64,000 nucleotides of DNA from Pleomorphomonas diazotrophica. Lineage in GTDB: Bacteria > Pseudomonadota > Alphaproteobacteria > Rhizobiales > Pleomorphomonadaceae. The notes under the pieces are model-generated. The model did no database searches. It was given only the letters and a program-made list of their open reading frames with translations, and was not told where the DNA came from. The position numbers and the translations under genes were made by a program. Positions 8,082 through 18,098 of the stretch are shown here, piece after piece; the stretch's first letter is position 1; the number at the start of each line of letters is the position of its first letter. The DNA is taken from the NCBI RefSeq assembly GCF_002844595.1, contig NZ_PJNW01000001.1:62001-126000 (forward strand), read 5' to 3'.

Positions 8082-10469
8082 CTAATTGTCGATGCCGAAC
8101 GAGGTCCCGACCTCGCCGAGCGTCCGGAAGCCGGCACGGAGATAGAAGATCTGATCGCTCGGGTTGGTGGTCAGGTCGTTCGAGTAGGAGAAGGATATCG
8201 AGAACTCTTCCGCGTCGTAGGCCAGACCCAGCGCGTGCCGGACAAACTCGTCCCTGATGAGGTCGTAACGGCTTGAGCCGAAGACGCGCCAGTTTTCGGA
8301 CAGCCGAAGGCTGGCGGCCGCTTGCAGTTCCGAACGGTCATCCTCGATCCCGAGGTCGGGCTGCGAGCGGATGAAGGCGTAGGTCAAGGCCGCTGTCAGC
8401 GGCCCGCCGATGCCGAGAATCTGGCTGTCGAAGCGGTTGACCTCGAAATTCTGGTTGTCGAAGCGTACGCCGCTGCTGGCCAGGAAGCCGGTTTTGGTAC
8501 TGAGGCTGAGCCCGGCGACATAGTCGGAGACGTCGGATTCGAGGCCCGAATATGAACCGGTGCTGTATTGGGTCGCCTTGGCGAAGGAATTGACGCCGGC
8601 GAGCTGGAACGACTGGCCGAAGGTGCCGCTGACGCCGAAACCGTGCTTGAAGGAACCGGAATAGCGGAAGCCGACATTGGCGCGGGTTCCGCCTTCGACG
8701 CGATCGTAGCCGGAGAACTTGTCGTAGTCGAACAGGCTGTTGGCGTCGAAAACGAGGCTCTGCGCGTCCTCGTTGGGAATATAGGTGGCTTCGAGCTCGT
8801 TCGGGCGGACGATCAACTGGGCAATCGGCTCGATGATCTGATTGCCGACGGACGAGGTCATTGCCACCGGATAGCTGTATTCGAGGCCGGCCGCCGGCAT
8901 GCCGCGCACGATCAGCCCGCTCGACGTTTCCGGCAGAACGCTGCTGTTGTGCGGGTCTGAGAAGATCGCGTCGCCGCGGAAATAGAGGAATGGCGTCGTT
9001 ACGCCGCCGGTCTGGTCGACCATGCGACGGCGCCACATGGCGTCGATGCTGAGACGGTCGAACGTGCCGGCCGCAGCGCGCACGCGGGTCGCCTCGCCGG
9101 GATCGAACACGCCGTTGCCGTTGCTGTCGATCTGGTAGATGTCGTCCCGGGTGCGGGTGATGTTGCTGAAGTTGGTCGCCAGCGACGCCTCACCGCCCCA
9201 GATCGGGTCCTTTGCATAGATCTTGTGGTCGATCACCGGATAGACGTAGGCCTGCTTTTCCTGCAGGTCGTGGTACTGCTCGAGCGGCGAGGTCTGGGAA
9301 TCTTCCTGCTGCACGAACAGGCCGTAGGCCGTCATGTCGAAGCGGTTCCGGTCGCGGACGCCCGTCAGATAGACCTTGTTGACCGCGACGTCGGAGTTGC
9401 CGTGCTCGAGATCGTAGTTGTCCATGAAGGTGGTGTCGCTCGCCACCGCGAGGTCCCAGCCCCATGACCAGTTCTTGTTGATGGTGAAATTGCCGACCGA
9501 TTCCACCGAACCTCGCCAGAGCTCATCTCCGGCCCGGCCGGCGAAGGCGTCCGGATCGTTCTGGTGGATGCCCGACAGGGTGATCGTGTATTCGCCGCCC
9601 TTGAGCCGCTGCCGCCATTCACCCGAAAACAGCAGGCCCTGACGGGTATAGACCGTGGGGGTCAGCGTCAGGCCATAGCTCGGATCGAGCGCCACGTAAT
9701 AGGGAACCTTGACCGAATAGCCGAGCGTGTTGCTGCTCTTGATGCTCGGTGTCAGGACACCGGTCTTCTGTTTCACCGACGGGTCGGGTTGCGACAGCAC
9801 GGGCACCCATGCGAGCGGCATGCCCAGGAACTCGAAGGTGGCATTCTCGAAGACGATCGTCTGTTCCTTCTGCTTGTGCAGAATGCGATTCGCCCTGATC
9901 TGCCAGATCGGCTTCTTGCCCTTCACGCCATTGCAGTCGACGCAGGGCAGAAACGTGCCGTCGTTGAAGACCGTAACGTTGTCGTTGCTTCGCGTGGCGT
10001 TGCGCGCCGTGAAGGCGATTCGCTCGGATGTGACGAGCTCGAGCCCTTCGGCAACGCCGGTGGCAAGGTCGTTGTCGAGATCGATGCGATCGCCGTGAGC
10101 GACATTGCCGGCGGGGTCGGTGATCTCGACGTTGCCGGTCGCCGTCACACGCTTGCTCTTTCGGTCGACGATCACCTCGTCGGCCACCACCACATGATTG
10201 AGATAATAGATGACCACGCGACCGGTCGCGGTGACCGAGTCGGAATCCATGTCGTAGGCGACGGTGTCGGCCTCGACCATCATCTTCTCGTCGCCGCTGG
10301 GCTGCTCGGCCGAGCTGATCATGCCCGTCAGCGAGGCGTTACTGGTCAGGAACTGCGCAAGAGCACCGGCGGGCAGGAAGACGAGAATCGTCACTGCCAC
10401 GCCGCACAGAAGGCGCGCGGCGGCCGTCGGCTCCGATGCCTGCGATACGACAGATCTACGCACGCTCAC
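8082..10469 (-). CDS. lptD: LPS-assembly protein LptD (outer membrane translocon)
   Basis: 795 residues. After a signal peptide (VTILVFLPAGALA) comes an OstA/LptA-like beta-jellyroll (VEADTVAYDMDSDSVTATG, VDRKSKRVTATGNVEI) and then a long beta-barrel domain. With LptE it inserts lipopolysaccharide into the outer leaflet. The CVDC pair in LPCVDCNG is the usual conserved Cys pair in alphaproteobacterial homologues. The start is GTG at 10469, which gives a GTGA overlap with the lptG stop; an open extension to 10532 would overlap lptG by 67 bases and has no similarity. Confidence 0.96.
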   Translation of the reverse strand: MSVRRSVVSQASEPTAAARLLCGVAVTILVFLPAGALAQFLTSNASLTGMISSAEQPSGDEKMMVEADTVAYDMDSDSVTATGRVVIYYLNHVVVADEVIVDRKSKRVTATGNVEITDPAGNVAHGDRIDLDNDLATGVAEGLELVTSERIAFTARNATRSNDNVTVFNDGTFLPCVDCNGVKGKKPIWQIRANRILHKQKEQTIVFENATFEFLGMPLAWVPVLSQPDPSVKQKTGVLTPSIKSSNTLGYSVKVPYYVALDPSYGLTLTPTVYTRQGLLFSGEWRQRLKGGEYTITLSGIHQNDPDAFAGRAGDELWRGSVESVGNFTINKNWSWGWDLAVASDTTFMDNYDLEHGNSDVAVNKVYLTGVRDRNRFDMTAYGLFVQQEDSQTSPLEQYHDLQEKQAYVYPVIDHKIYAKDPIWGGEASLATNFSNITRTRDDIYQIDSNGNGVFDPGEATRVRAAAGTFDRLSIDAMWRRRMVDQTGGVTTPFLYFRGDAIFSDPHNSSVLPETSSGLIVRGMPAAGLEYSYPVAMTSSVGNQIIEPIAQLIVRPNELEATYIPNEDAQSLVFDANSLFDYDKFSGYDRVEGGTRANVGFRYSGSFKHGFGVSGTFGQSFQLAGVNSFAKATQYSTGSYSGLESDVSDYVAGLSLSTKTGFLASSGVRFDNQNFEVNRFDSQILGIGGPLTAALTYAFIRSQPDLGIEDDRSELQAAASLRLSENWRVFGSSRYDLIRDEFVRHALGLAYDAEEFSISFSYSNDLTTNPSDQIFYLRAGFRTLGEVGTSFGIDN

Positions 10470-11560
10470 CCATCCTCGCGGAACAACAGAACCGTGGAAC
10501 CCAGCAAGATCGCCACAACCGAGGGTGCCCACGCTGCGAGGACCGGCGACACCAGCCCCTCGCTGCCCAGCGAACGGGCAACCTCGATGACGACATAAAG
10601 CACGAAGCCAGCGACGACGCCACCGAGAATCATCTTCTCGCCACCGCCATATCGTGCAAATCCCAGAGACACTGTTGCAGCGATGAGAACCATCGACGCG
10701 AGCAGCAGCGGTCGTGCCAGGAGCGATTGATACTGAAGGCTGAATCTGTTTGCCGGCAGCGACGAGGCGCGCGCCTGGGCGATGGCATCCGGCAACTGCC
10801 AGAAGGAGATGCTGTCGGGCGAACCAAGGCCGCCGGCGACCTGTTCTGCCGTCAGCGCCGTGGGCAGGAAATAGTGATCGTGGTGCTTCGGAACGCCGCT
10901 GCTTTGGGTGACCGTCACCTCGGAGAGGTTCCAGCGTCCGGGTTCGATCTGCCCGATTCGCGCTTCGACGCGCTCTGCGAGCATGCCGTCCGCGCCGAAC
11001 ACCCAGAACACGGGCTGAAGGATCGTGCGGCCACCGTCCGAAACGCCCTCCGTGTGCAGTACGGCGTTGCCGTCTCCGGTGCGTTGCCGGGTCCAGCTCG
11101 GTGTCGCCGATCCCGACAGCAGGGTGGTCATGACGCTCGCACGCGATCCGACGAGAATCTCGCTCGACAGATTGCGGGCCAGAGTTGAGAGCGGGTTGTA
11201 GATCACCGATGCGACGATGCCGAGCGCGAGTGCGAAAACGAGAGCCGGCATCATGAACTGCCAGACGGAAAGACCAGCCGCGCGCACGATCATCAGTTCG
11301 GAGCCGCGCGACAGCGTCACGAAGGCGGCGATCGAGCCGAGCAGCACGGCGAAGGGCAGGACCTGCTCCATGAGGGCCGGTACGCGCAGGGCCGAGGCGG
11401 CGATGGAAAGCGGCACCGAAATGTCGTCACGCCCCCCCGTCGAGCGCAGCACCTCGATGGCGTCGATCAGGAAGACCAGCACGGAAATGCCGATGAAGAC
11501 GCCCAGGATCCACCCGGCGAAGCGCAGCGTGAAATAGGTGCCAAGCGACCGGCCAATCAT
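10466..11560 (-). CDS. lptG: LPS export ABC transporter permease LptG
   Basis: 364 residues of the YjgP/YjgQ family: an N-terminal membrane pair (ILGVFIGISVLVFLIDAIEV), a periplasmic jellyroll domain, and C-terminal membrane helices. With LptF and the ATPase LptB it extracts LPS from the inner membrane. Its ATG shares one base with the lptF stop (TGATG), and its own stop overlaps lptD, so all three are translationally linked. The second permease position and its C-terminal sequence favour LptG over LptF. Confidence 0.94.
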   Translation of the reverse strand: MIGRSLGTYFTLRFAGWILGVFIGISVLVFLIDAIEVLRSTGGRDDISVPLSIAASALRVPALMEQVLPFAVLLGSIAAFVTLSRGSELMIVRAAGLSVWQFMMPALVFALALGIVASVIYNPLSTLARNLSSEILVGSRASVMTTLLSGSATPSWTRQRTGDGNAVLHTEGVSDGGRTILQPVFWVFGADGMLAERVEARIGQIEPGRWNLSEVTVTQSSGVPKHHDHYFLPTALTAEQVAGGLGSPDSISFWQLPDAIAQARASSLPANRFSLQYQSLLARPLLLASMVLIAATVSLGFARYGGGEKMILGGVVAGFVLYVVIEVARSLGSEGLVSPVLAAWAPSVVAILLGSTVLLFREDG

Positions 11561-12708
11561 CAGGCAGTCTCCCGCCGGCGGGTCATCGCCCGCCGGAGGC
11601 GGTCGATCAGCTTGTCGGCAAAGCCAGTGGAGACGACCGGATGGACGCCGACGGCGATCATCACGGCGAAGACGAGGGTCAGCAGCGTTGGCGCTACGAT
11701 GGCCATGAAGGAAATCTCGGGCGTTCCCTTGGAAATCCCCATCACGGCGAATCCGAGCACGCGGACCACCGAGCCGACGATGAGCGCCATGGTCACCGGG
11801 AGCGTCTGACCGCGGCGGTTGCTGGTCGGAAAACCGAGGAACAGGAACACGGCGAGCGTTTGCGCCAGGGGATAGATCGGTTCGGCGATGCGATTGAGGA
11901 TTTCCGGCGTGATCTCCGGATTGTCATCGGTCTTGCGCAGCTCGATGAGCTCGGCCAGCGTCCGTTCCGACAGGCCGTAGCTGGCGTCGCCGGCCTTGGA
12001 GGTGAGCTGGCTGAGGTCGAAGGCGTAGGAGCCGAAGGTGACGAAGGTGTTGGCGCCGCTGCCTTTGGCTTTCCGCTCGACGGTGCCCTGTTCCATCACG
12101 ATCATCGATCGTCCCGTCACCTCGGCCACGCGGCCGCGCTTGGCGGTATAGGTATAGGAGAACTCGGGGCTGCGATTGTCGAGGATGAACAGGTCGAGCA
12201 GGGACCCGTCGCCGTCGCGATTGCGAATATGGAAGGTCAGACCTGCGTCGACCTCCGTGAACCGGCCGGGCTGGATGACGTTGGCGACGATATCGGCCCG
12301 CACGGTCTGCATCATGTCGTAGACGGAGCGCGACGAACTGGGGTTGAGCCAGAAGGCCAGCATGCCGACGAAGACGGAGACCGCCAGCGCTGCGGCAATG
12401 AAGGGCAGGGCGAAGCGCCTCTGCGACACGCCGGCCGCCGTGATCGCTACGATGCCGCTGTCGGCCTGAAGGCGCTGCAGCACCAGAACCAGCGCCACGA
12501 CGAGCGCGAAGGGCGCCACCACGCCGAGGACGCGCGGCATCGACAGCATGGTGAGGCCGAGATAGACGGCGATGGCCTGTCCCTTGGCGGTCACGAGGTC
12601 GAAGCGGCGTAGCGCCTGCGTCACCCATGCGATGCCGGCGAGCGTCAGCATCACGCCTAGGAAGGCGTAGAGCGTTCGCGAAAAGAGGTAGGTGCCGAAA
12701 CGCCGCAT
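11560..12708 (-). CDS. lptF: LPS export ABC transporter permease LptF
   Basis: 382 residues, YjgP/YjgQ family, with the typical start (RRFGTYLFSRTLYAFLGVMLTLAGIAWVTQALRR begins with this family pattern), a central periplasmic domain and three C-terminal helices. First gene of the lptFGD block. It diverges from pepA across 229 bases (12709-12937) that must hold both promoters. Confidence 0.94.
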   Translation of the reverse strand: MRRFGTYLFSRTLYAFLGVMLTLAGIAWVTQALRRFDLVTAKGQAIAVYLGLTMLSMPRVLGVVAPFALVVALVLVLQRLQADSGIVAITAAGVSQRRFALPFIAAALAVSVFVGMLAFWLNPSSSRSVYDMMQTVRADIVANVIQPGRFTEVDAGLTFHIRNRDGDGSLLDLFILDNRSPEFSYTYTAKRGRVAEVTGRSMIVMEQGTVERKAKGSGANTFVTFGSYAFDLSQLTSKAGDASYGLSERTLAELIELRKTDDNPEITPEILNRIAEPIYPLAQTLAVFLFLGFPTSNRRGQTLPVTMALIVGSVVRVLGFAVMGISKGTPEISFMAIVAPTLLTLVFAVMIAVGVHPVVSTGFADKLIDRLRRAMTRRRETA

Positions 12709-12937
12709 CGTTAACCCATGTCGAGCCTGCCGAGGGCAGGACAGCCCAGGCTAGCAGCCCTATAGTGAATTCTTCCTTCCCGAAAAGGGTAAATTTTCGA
12801 GATCCGTCTCCTGGCCGATGACGGCAAGCGCGTCGGACTGCAACTCCCGGCTTGCTCTCTCATCCATCAAGCGCCACATTCGCCCGGCATGCCCGAACCG
12901 CGCCCGCTGATGGGTGCCCGGTAATCAGGAAGAAATC

Positions 12938-14431
12938 ATGGCGGTTGCTCCCACTCTTTCTTTTTCCAAGACGCTCGAGGCCGATGCCCCGGTGCTGGTC
13001 GTTTTCGTTGATCCGGACAACAAGGCCGGCCCGATGGGGAGCGCTGTGCTTGAGCAGTTGGCTGGCGGTCTCGACCGCGCCGTGGCGGCGACCGGCTTCT
13101 CGGGCAAGCCCGGTTCCTTTCTCGACATTCTCGCCCCCGCCGGTCTTTCGGCCGGGCGACTGATTCTGGTCGGCGTCGGACCCACGGCCGAGTTTGACGA
13201 CAAGGCGGCCTTGAAGCTTGGCGGCCAGGTTTACGGCAAGCTGAAGGAGATCAAGGCCAAGGCGGCGTCGGTGATTCTCGAGACGACCGGCGGGACGCTC
13301 ACGCCTGAACTCGGTGCCGAGTTTCTGCTGGGTCTGCGTCTGCGCGCCTATGAGTTCGACAAGTACAAGACGGTGAAGAAGGAGGATGCGCCCGGCGTCG
13401 TTGCCATCACTGTCGTTGCCGAGCATTCCGGCAAGCTCAAGAAGGCCTGGGCAGAGACAGAGGCGGTGGCCGAGGGCGTGGTGATTGCTCGCGATCTCGT
13501 CCATGAAGCGCCCAACGCGCTGGGGCCGCAGGAGTTTGCCGCAGAGGCCGAGAAGCTGAAGAAGCTTGGCGTCGACGTGGAGGTGCTCGGCGAGAAGGAC
13601 CTCAGGAAGATTGGCATGGGCGCGCTGCTCGCGGTGGCGCAGGGCTCCGTCCGGCCGCCGCGCGTCGTCATCATGAAATGGAACGGCGGCAAAAGCGACG
13701 ATCGCCCGGCCGTGTTCATCGGTAAGGGCCTCGTCTTCGATTCGGGCGGCATCTCCATCAAGCCGGCTGCCGGCATGGAGGACATGAAGGCCGACATGGG
13801 CGGCGCAGCGGCCGTCACCGGCCTGTTCCGCGCGCTGGCCGGCCGCAAGGCCAAGGTCAACGCCATCGGCATCCTCGGCATCGTCGAGAACATGCCGGAC
13901 GGCGGCTCCTACCGCCCCGGTGACATCCTGACCTCGCTGTCGGGGCAGACCATCGAGGTGGTCAATACCGACGCCGAGGGGCGTCTCGTGCTGGCCGACA
14001 TCCTGACCTACGCGGCCGACCGCTTCAAACCGGCCTTCATGATCAATCTCGCGACGCTGACCGGTGCCATTCTGGTGGCGCTCGGCGGGCAGATGGCCGG
14101 CCTGTTCTCCAACGACGACCAGTTGGCCGGCGACCTCCTCAAGGCCGGCGAGGACAGCGGCGAGCGTCTGTGGCGCATGCCGATGGGCCCCGAGTATGAC
14201 AAGCTGATCGACAGCCGCTTCGCCGACATGAAGAACTCCGGCGGCCGCAACGCCGGCTCGATCACGGCGGCGCAGTTCCTGAAGCGCTTCGTCGGCGAGA
14301 CGCCCTGGGCGCATCTCGATATCGCTGGTACGGCCATGTCGAGCCCCGAGACGGACATCAATAAAGCCTGGGCGTCAGGCTACGGCGTCCGCCTGCTCGA
14401 CCGTCTGGTGCGCAACCGCTTCGAGAGCTGA
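12938..14431 (+). CDS. pepA: Leucyl aminopeptidase (M17, cytosol aminopeptidase PepA)
   Basis: 497 residues. The C-terminal M17 catalytic domain shows the metal/substrate Lys and Asp in [15 protein letters not shown], the [10 protein letters not shown] segment, and the family signature [12 protein letters not shown] carrying metal ligands. It removes N-terminal residues from peptides in the cytoplasm using two divalent metals. The ATG at 12938 has AGGAAG about 6 bases upstream; the frame extends slightly further with no support. A G+C-rich hairpin (arms 14439-14445 and 14456-14462, no U-run) lies between it and holC. Confidence 0.97.
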   Translation: MAVAPTLSFSKTLEADAPVLVVFVDPDNKAGPMGSAVLEQLAGGLDRAVAATGFSGKPGSFLDILAPAGLSAGRLILVGVGPTAEFDDKAALKLGGQVYGKLKEIKAKAASVILETTGGTLTPELGAEFLLGLRLRAYEFDKYKTVKKEDAPGVVAITVVAEHSGKLKKAWAETEAVAEGVVIARDLVHEAPNALGPQEFAAEAEKLKKLGVDVEVLGEKDLRKIGMGALLAVAQGSVRPPRVVIMKWNGGKSDDRPAVFIGKGLVFDSGGISIKPAAGMEDMKADMGGAAAVTGLFRALAGRKAKVNAIGILGIVENMPDGGSYRPGDILTSLSGQTIEVVNTDAEGRLVLADILTYAADRFKPAFMINLATLTGAILVALGGQMAGLFSNDDQLAGDLLKAGEDSGERLWRMPMGPEYDKLIDSRFADMKNSGGRNAGSITAAQFLKRFVGETPWAHLDIAGTAMSSPETDINKAWASGYGVRLLDRLVRNRFES

Positions 14432-14487
14432 CGAACCCGGCCGGCCCCTCCGGGAGCCGGCCACCTCCCTTGCCGAGCCACGGATCG

Positions 14488-14940
14488 ATGACCGAAGCCC
14501 TGTTCTATCACCTGGACGGTCAGCCGCTGGAACGGGTTCTGCCGGTGCTCCTGCAGAAGTCGGTCGAACGTGGCTGGCGCGTGGTCGTCGAGGCGGGGAC
14601 GCCGGAGCGGCTCGCCGCCCTCGACGGTCATCTCTGGACGTTCGACGACGCCGCCTTTCTTCCGCATGGAACGGCGACGGATGGTCACGCCGCGTTGCAG
14701 CCGGTCTATCTCGCCGCCGGCCCGGAAACGCCCAATGGCGCCACCGTTCGCTTTTTGGTCGATCGGGCTCCGCCGCCTGAGGATCCCGAGCGTTACGAGC
14801 GTCTCGTGCTGATCTTCGACGGCACCGATGAGGCGGCACTCCTCGAAGCGCGCGCCGCCTGGAAGTCGCTCAAGGAGCGTGGGCTTGACGTCACCTACTG
14901 GCAGCAGGATGGCGAAGGGCGGTGGACGCGCAAGGCATGA
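14488..14940 (+). CDS. holC: DNA polymerase III subunit chi
   Basis: 150 residues, the normal size for Hol[20 protein letters not shown] and [16 protein letters not shown] are typical of the alphaproteobacterial chi subunit, which links the clamp loader to single-strand-binding protein. The ATG at 14488 matches the conserved N-terminus. It follows pepA by 56 bases, an order frequent in this order of bacteria. Confidence 0.93.
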   Translation: MTEALFYHLDGQPLERVLPVLLQKSVERGWRVVVEAGTPERLAALDGHLWTFDDAAFLPHGTATDGHAALQPVYLAAGPETPNGATVRFLVDRAPPPEDPERYERLVLIFDGTDEAALLEARAAWKSLKERGLDVTYWQQDGEGRWTRKA

Positions 14941-15025
14941 AATCGGACCGATATCCCAGCGACCCTGTTTGTCGCCCGAAAAAGACCTCTCACATTCCCA
15001 CCCGGTCTCGGCTAGAACCACCATC

Positions 15026-16402
15026 ATGAACACCGTCGTCCGCTTCGCGCCATCCCCCACCGGCAACATCCACATCGGCAATGCCCGCCCGGCCCTGTTC
15101 AACTGGCTGTTCGCGCTGAAGACCGGCGGCCGGTTCATCCTGCGATTCGACGATACCGACCGTGCGCGCTCGACCGAGGAGTACGCGGCGAACATCGCCG
15201 CCGATCTCTCCTGGCTGGGCATCCGGCCGCATTCCTCCTTCCGGCAGTCCGATCGGCTCGACCGTTACGCGGCCGCCAAGGCTGATCTCATTGCCAAGGG
15301 ATTGCTCTATCCCTGCTACGAAACCGCCGAGGAGCTGGAATATGCGCGCAAGCGCCGGCTGGCCCGCCACCTGCCGCCCATCTACGATCGGGCCGCGCTG
15401 AGGCTGACCGACGCCGACCGCGCCCGCCTGGAGGCGGAGGGGCGGCAGCCGCACTGGCGCTTTCTGCTGCCCAACTTCGACGGCGATCCGCTGGCGCCGA
15501 GCCGCCATGAGGTGCATTGGCACGATCTCTGCCGCGGCGAGGAGACGGTCGATCTCGCCTCGCTGTCCGATCCCGTGCTGATCCGGGCGGATGGCACCTA
15601 TCTCTATACGCTGACCTCGGTGGTCGACGACATCGACACCTCCGTCACCCACATCATCCGGGGAAGCGACCACATCACCAACACCGGCGTTCAGATTGCC
15701 CTGTTCGAGGCGCTGGGCGGGACCGTGCCGGTCTTCGCCCATCACAACCTCCTGACCGACGCCACGGGCGAAGGCTTCTCCAAGCGAACCGGATCCTTGT
15801 CGCTTCGTACCATGCGTGCCGAGGGATACGAGCCGGAGGCGGTGGCCTCGCTCGCCGTCAACGTCGGCACCTCGCACGCCGTCGAAAAGGTCGGATCGCT
15901 GGCCGAGCTCGCCGCCGACTTCGACCTCGCCTCGGTTTCGCGCTCGTCCGCCCGCTTCGATTTGAACGAACTCAAGACATTGAACGCCCGCATCGTTCAC
16001 GGTCTCGACTTCGCCACCGTTCAGAAGCGATTGACCGATCTCGGCATTCCCGCCCATCCGGCCTTCTGGCAGGCGGTGAAGGGCAACTGCATGCGCATTG
16101 CCGACGCGGCGGACTGGTGGAAGCTGATTACGGGTCCGGTATCGGGTCTAGTCGACGAGGGCGACCGAGATTTTCTGGAGGCGGCGAGCGCCGCTCTGCC
16201 GCCGGAGCCGTGGACCGACGACAGCTTCCGCGAGTGGACTTCGGTTCTGAAGACCAAGACCGGACGCAAGGGACGCGACCTGTTCTTGCCATTGCGCAAG
16301 GCGCTCACCGGTCTGGACCATGGGCCGGAACTGGCGCCGCTCCTGCCTCTGATCGGGGCCAAGGCGGTGAGGGAGCGCCTTTCCGCCGCGATCGGAGGCT
16401 GA
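15026..16402 (+). CDS. gltX: Glutamate--tRNA ligase
   Basis: 458-residue class I aminoacyl-tRNA synthetase that charges tRNA(Glu). The HIGH-type motif is HIGN (residues 16-19, in [13 protein letters not shown]) and the KMSKS-type loop is FSKRTG. Alphaproteobacteria often carry two GltX paralogues, of which one may misacylate tRNA(Gln) for later amidation; which one this is cannot be told here. Start ATG at 15026; an upstream open extension has no similarity. Confidence 0.95.
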   Translation: MNTVVRFAPSPTGNIHIGNARPALFNWLFALKTGGRFILRFDDTDRARSTEEYAANIAADLSWLGIRPHSSFRQSDRLDRYAAAKADLIAKGLLYPCYETAEELEYARKRRLARHLPPIYDRAALRLTDADRARLEAEGRQPHWRFLLPNFDGDPLAPSRHEVHWHDLCRGEETVDLASLSDPVLIRADGTYLYTLTSVVDDIDTSVTHIIRGSDHITNTGVQIALFEALGGTVPVFAHHNLLTDATGEGFSKRTGSLSLRTMRAEGYEPEAVASLAVNVGTSHAVEKVGSLAELAADFDLASVSRSSARFDLNELKTLNARIVHGLDFATVQKRLTDLGIPAHPAFWQAVKGNCMRIADAADWWKLITGPVSGLVDEGDRDFLEAASAALPPEPWTDDSFREWTSVLKTKTGRKGRDLFLPLRKALTGLDHGPELAPLLPLIGAKAVRERLSAAIGG

Positions 16403-16409
16403 GCATCAC

Positions 16410-17207
16410 ATGATCCACGCAGGGAGAGGGACGATCTGGCGCTGGCTCGTCTTGCCTGTCGTCCTCTGCCTTTTGGCGCTCACTGAAGCCCGGGCGGACG
16501 ATTCGGCCTGTGATCCGCTCGCGATCGATCTCACCCTGACGCCGGCGCGAACGCAGCTCTACTCGGGCCTCAGGGAAACGGTGAAAGTGCAGGCGGCCCG
16601 TCCCGACCGGGCCGATGTCGTGCTGATCGGCGACTCACTGTTCGCGGGCTGGCGCACCGATCTGCCGACCACGTTCCCATCCACCACCGTCTACGACTTC
16701 TCCGCAGGCGGCGACAGGATACCCAATGCGCTCTGGCGCCTTGAAAATACAGACCTTTCCTCGCTTCTCCCCTCGGCCGCCGCGCTTCTGATCGGCACCA
16801 ACGACCTTGCCGCGGGCACGCCGGCCTGCGCCATAGCGACGGGAATCGAGACGGTCGCCAAAAAGCTACGCGCCCTGTGGCCGGAGACCCCCGTGCTCGT
16901 GCTGACCATTCCGCCGCGCGGCGCCGATTTTCACTCTCTCGACGATCGCCGGCTGGAGGTGAACAAGGCGATTGCCGGGTTCGCGGGGCGTCTGGGCAAT
17001 GTGTATGCCGTCGCGATCGACGACGACGCCTTCACCTGCGGGCAATATGGCAAGCCGCGTCCCGCTGGTAACGCTGCGGCTCCCCGGCTTTCCTGCGACA
17101 ACTATGCGGACGACAATCTGCATTTCACCCAGAAGGGCTACGTGGAGCTCGGCCGCATGTTGCAAGGTGCTGCCCGTAAAGCACTTGGCAAAGCCATCCT
17201 CCGCTAA
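16410..17207 (+). CDS. Secreted SGNH/GDSL-family hydrolase
   Basis: 265 residues. A signal peptide (LVLPVVLCLLALTEARA) is followed by the SGNH blocks: nucleophile Ser76 in LIGDSLFAGW, Gly in FSAGGDR, the Asn of block III in IGTND, and the Asp-His pair in DDNLHFTQKGY. Expected to be a periplasmic esterase or lipase-like enzyme acting on lipids, acyl sugars or peptidoglycan O-acetyl groups; the substrate cannot be chosen. It begins 8 bases after gltX and probably shares its transcript. Confidence 0.88.
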   Translation: MIHAGRGTIWRWLVLPVVLCLLALTEARADDSACDPLAIDLTLTPARTQLYSGLRETVKVQAARPDRADVVLIGDSLFAGWRTDLPTTFPSTTVYDFSAGGDRIPNALWRLENTDLSSLLPSAAALLIGTNDLAAGTPACAIATGIETVAKKLRALWPETPVLVLTIPPRGADFHSLDDRRLEVNKAIAGFAGRLGNVYAVAIDDDAFTCGQYGKPRPAGNAAAPRLSCDNYADDNLHFTQKGYVELGRMLQGAARKALGKAILR

Positions 17208-17296
17208 AGGGGGGTTGGCCGGCTGCGAAAGGCACTTATATGTCCGGCATGCGGCCGGAACCGATCCGGCTCGCCGAAAGTCGGGATGCCCTGGAC

Positions 17297-17818
17297 ATGC
17301 GTGATGCCGTGAAGTCGTTCTTGGGTCTGGTCGCCCTTGGTTGCGCCCTCGTCGTTCCCTCGCTCGCGACGGCGTCCGACGATCCGGACCTGATCTTCAA
17401 GCGGTCGACGGTCTGGCACTTCCTGACGCCAGATCACAAGCTTGCCGTCTATGCCATCGATGATCCCGTGGTGGACGGCGTTGCTTGCCATTTCACGCTG
17501 CCGGAGAAGGGTGGTGTTTCGGGCATGCTCGGCCTTGCCGAGGAGACATCGGACGTTTCGCTGGCCTGCCGGCAGGTCGGCCCGATCAGCTTCAAGGAAA
17601 AGTTCGAGCAGGGCTCCGACATGTATCGCCAGAGCCGCTCGCTGTTCTTCAAGAAGATGCAGATCGTCCGCGGCTGTGACGCCAAACGCAACGTCTTGGT
17701 CTACCTCGTCTATTCGGACAAGCTGATCGAGGGCAGCCCGAAGAACTCCACCTCCAGCGTCCCCATCATGCCCTGGGGCGACACACCGGCGCAGAAGTGC
17801 AGCGATTGGCTGGACTGA
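17297..17818 (+). CDS. creA: CreA family protein
   Basis: About 173 residues with a signal peptide (SFLGLVALGCALVVPSLATA) and then the CreA-type domain (DHKLAVYAIDDPVVDGVACH, DVSLACRQVGPI, RSLFFKKMQIVRG, VPIMPWG). CreA is a small exported protein of unknown function conserved in Proteobacteria. The ATG at 17297 places the signal peptide at the N-terminus; the frame is open from 17240 and that start is not excluded. A strong terminator follows. Confidence 0.88.
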   Translation: MRDAVKSFLGLVALGCALVVPSLATASDDPDLIFKRSTVWHFLTPDHKLAVYAIDDPVVDGVACHFTLPEKGGVSGMLGLAEETSDVSLACRQVGPISFKEKFEQGSDMYRQSRSLFFKKMQIVRGCDAKRNVLVYLVYSDKLIEGSPKNSTSSVPIMPWGDTPAQKCSDWLD

Positions 17819-17844
17819 GATCGCAACGTCCGGCTGGTTCGCAT

Positions 17845-17875
17845 CGCCGCCCGCTCGCGCAGGCGGCGTTTTTTT
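17845..17875 (+). terminator. Intrinsic terminator after creA
   Basis: CGCCGCC (17845-17851) pairs with GGCGGCG (17862-17868) and is followed directly by seven T. It ends the transcript of the run that finishes with creA and separates it from cysS. Confidence 0.8.
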
Positions 17876-17922
17876 GCCGCTTCCCTTGACGGCGAACCGC
17901 GTTTCGCGGCATATCGGCGGCC

Positions 17923-17973
17923 ATGTTCCGGGACGCGCGCATCACCATTACCGCTAGCATTATTTGTGGCTGA
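17923..17973 (+). CDS. Possible 16-residue leader peptide upstream of cysS
   Basis: ATG at 17923 to TGA at 17973 encodes MFRDARITITASIICG. It lies about 125 bases before cysS, after the creA terminator and a candidate -35/-10 (TTGACG at 17886, CATATC near 17910). The peptide is rich in Ile/Thr and has a Cys next to last, using codons that are rare here (ATT, TGT, AGC). No intrinsic terminator follows, but GCCGGCC near 17981 can pair with GGCCGGC before cysS. Translation is unproven and chance is quite possible. Confidence 0.25.
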   Translation: MFRDARITITASIICG

Positions 17974-18098
17974 GCTTCACGCCGGCCGCGGACGTCCCCG
18001 TCACGATCTTTCCAAAGACCAGAACGGATGATGGCTTCCCCCGGCCGGCCCGGCGGTAACCTGTTCTTGCGCGTTCCATGGCGAGGGGAGACGGGCTT

